Positions 14,327-14,412 of a stretch of 14,412 nucleotides of DNA are shown in pieces (the stretch's first letter is position 1; each line of letters begins with the position of its first letter). Made by a program: the position numbers and the translations under genes. The notes beneath the pieces were generated by a model that was given only the letters and a program-made list of their open reading frames with translations, was not told the origin of the DNA and searched no databases. Source of the DNA: Bacillota bacterium (GTDB lineage Bacteria > Bacillota > Clostridia > Tissierellales > Peptoniphilaceae); contig JAEZZB010000005.1 of the NCBI GenBank assembly GCA_023442495.1, positions 1-14,412 of the forward strand, written 5' to 3'.

Positions 14327-14412
14327 ATGGCTGTAAAAATTATAAATAGATATAGATTTAATACGGGATTGGTGCTACTTACATTTTATGCAAATGATGA
14401 AAAGTTATTAGG
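14327..14412 (+). CDS. N-terminal fragment of an unrecognised protein
   Basis: Only the first 28 codons are in the window. The ATG at 14327 has AAGGAG (14313-14318) eight bases upstream and follows the pepF stop by three bases, so it is very likely a real gene in the same operon. The peptide begins MAVKIINRYRFNTG and then has a short hydrophobic run LVLLTFYA. That is too little to assign a family, and whether the hydrophobic run is a membrane segment cannot be judged. Confidence 0.7.
   Translation, partial: MAVKIINRYRFNTGLVLLTFYANDEKLL

Overview
The window is a very AT-rich stretch from a Gram-positive, low-GC bacterium of the Bacillota. Supporting features are strong AGGAGG-type ribosome binding sites, a CIRCE (HrcA) operator in front of groESL, a class B sortase, a trmK-Nif3 gene pair, and poly-A/T-rich intergenic DNA. 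The gene content and protein character suggest an anaerobic coccus of the Tissierellia/Peptoniphilaceae type (Parvimonas, Helcococcus, Finegoldia and relatives). That assignment is an inference, not proven by the sequence. The genes are mostly housekeeping, and I see no phage, insertion sequence with transposase, CRISPR array or tRNA.

Layout. 1-139 is the tail of a possible VOC-fold protein, followed by a terminator. 276-1772 is a promoter driving trmK (tRNA m1A22 methyltransferase) and an overlapping short-form Nif3/YqfO-like gene. 1778-2324 is a promoter and the RNase P RNA gene (type A), with a greatly enlarged P12 region. 2345-5733 is a tightly packed run of dUTPase, a DUF4091/GH123-like protein and an APC amino-acid permease; it starts about 20 bases after rnpB with no visible terminator between. 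A bidirectional terminator (5711-5752) separates it from a convergent, solitary galT on the minus strand. 6874-8599 is a divergent pair of overlapping genes, srtB-like sortase and an OGG-type 8-oxoguanine glycosylase, closed by a strong terminator. 8630-8884 holds a long imperfect inverted repeat (MITE-like) and the terminator of a minus-strand GNAT acetyltransferase. 9609-11620 is the CIRCE-controlled groES-groEL operon with its terminator. 11790 onward is a promoter, an orphan OmpR-type response regulator, the M3 peptidase PepF (oligoendopeptidase F) and the first 28 codons of an unrecognised gene.

Most of these genes serve core processes: tRNA modification and 5' maturation, nucleotide-pool and oxidative-damage hygiene (dUTPase, OGG), protein folding, peptide breakdown, and galactose use. 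The most unusual signal is the RNase P RNA. Its P12 arm is about 190 nt instead of a few tens, carries a perfect 20-nt direct repeat, and contains two 3' arms that compete for the same 5' arm, plus a further self-contained hairpin. Other points worth following are the rnpB-dut junction without a terminator, the DUF4091 protein joined to a permease, the arginine in place of the usual switch lysine in the response regulator, and the long hairpin at 8699-8820.
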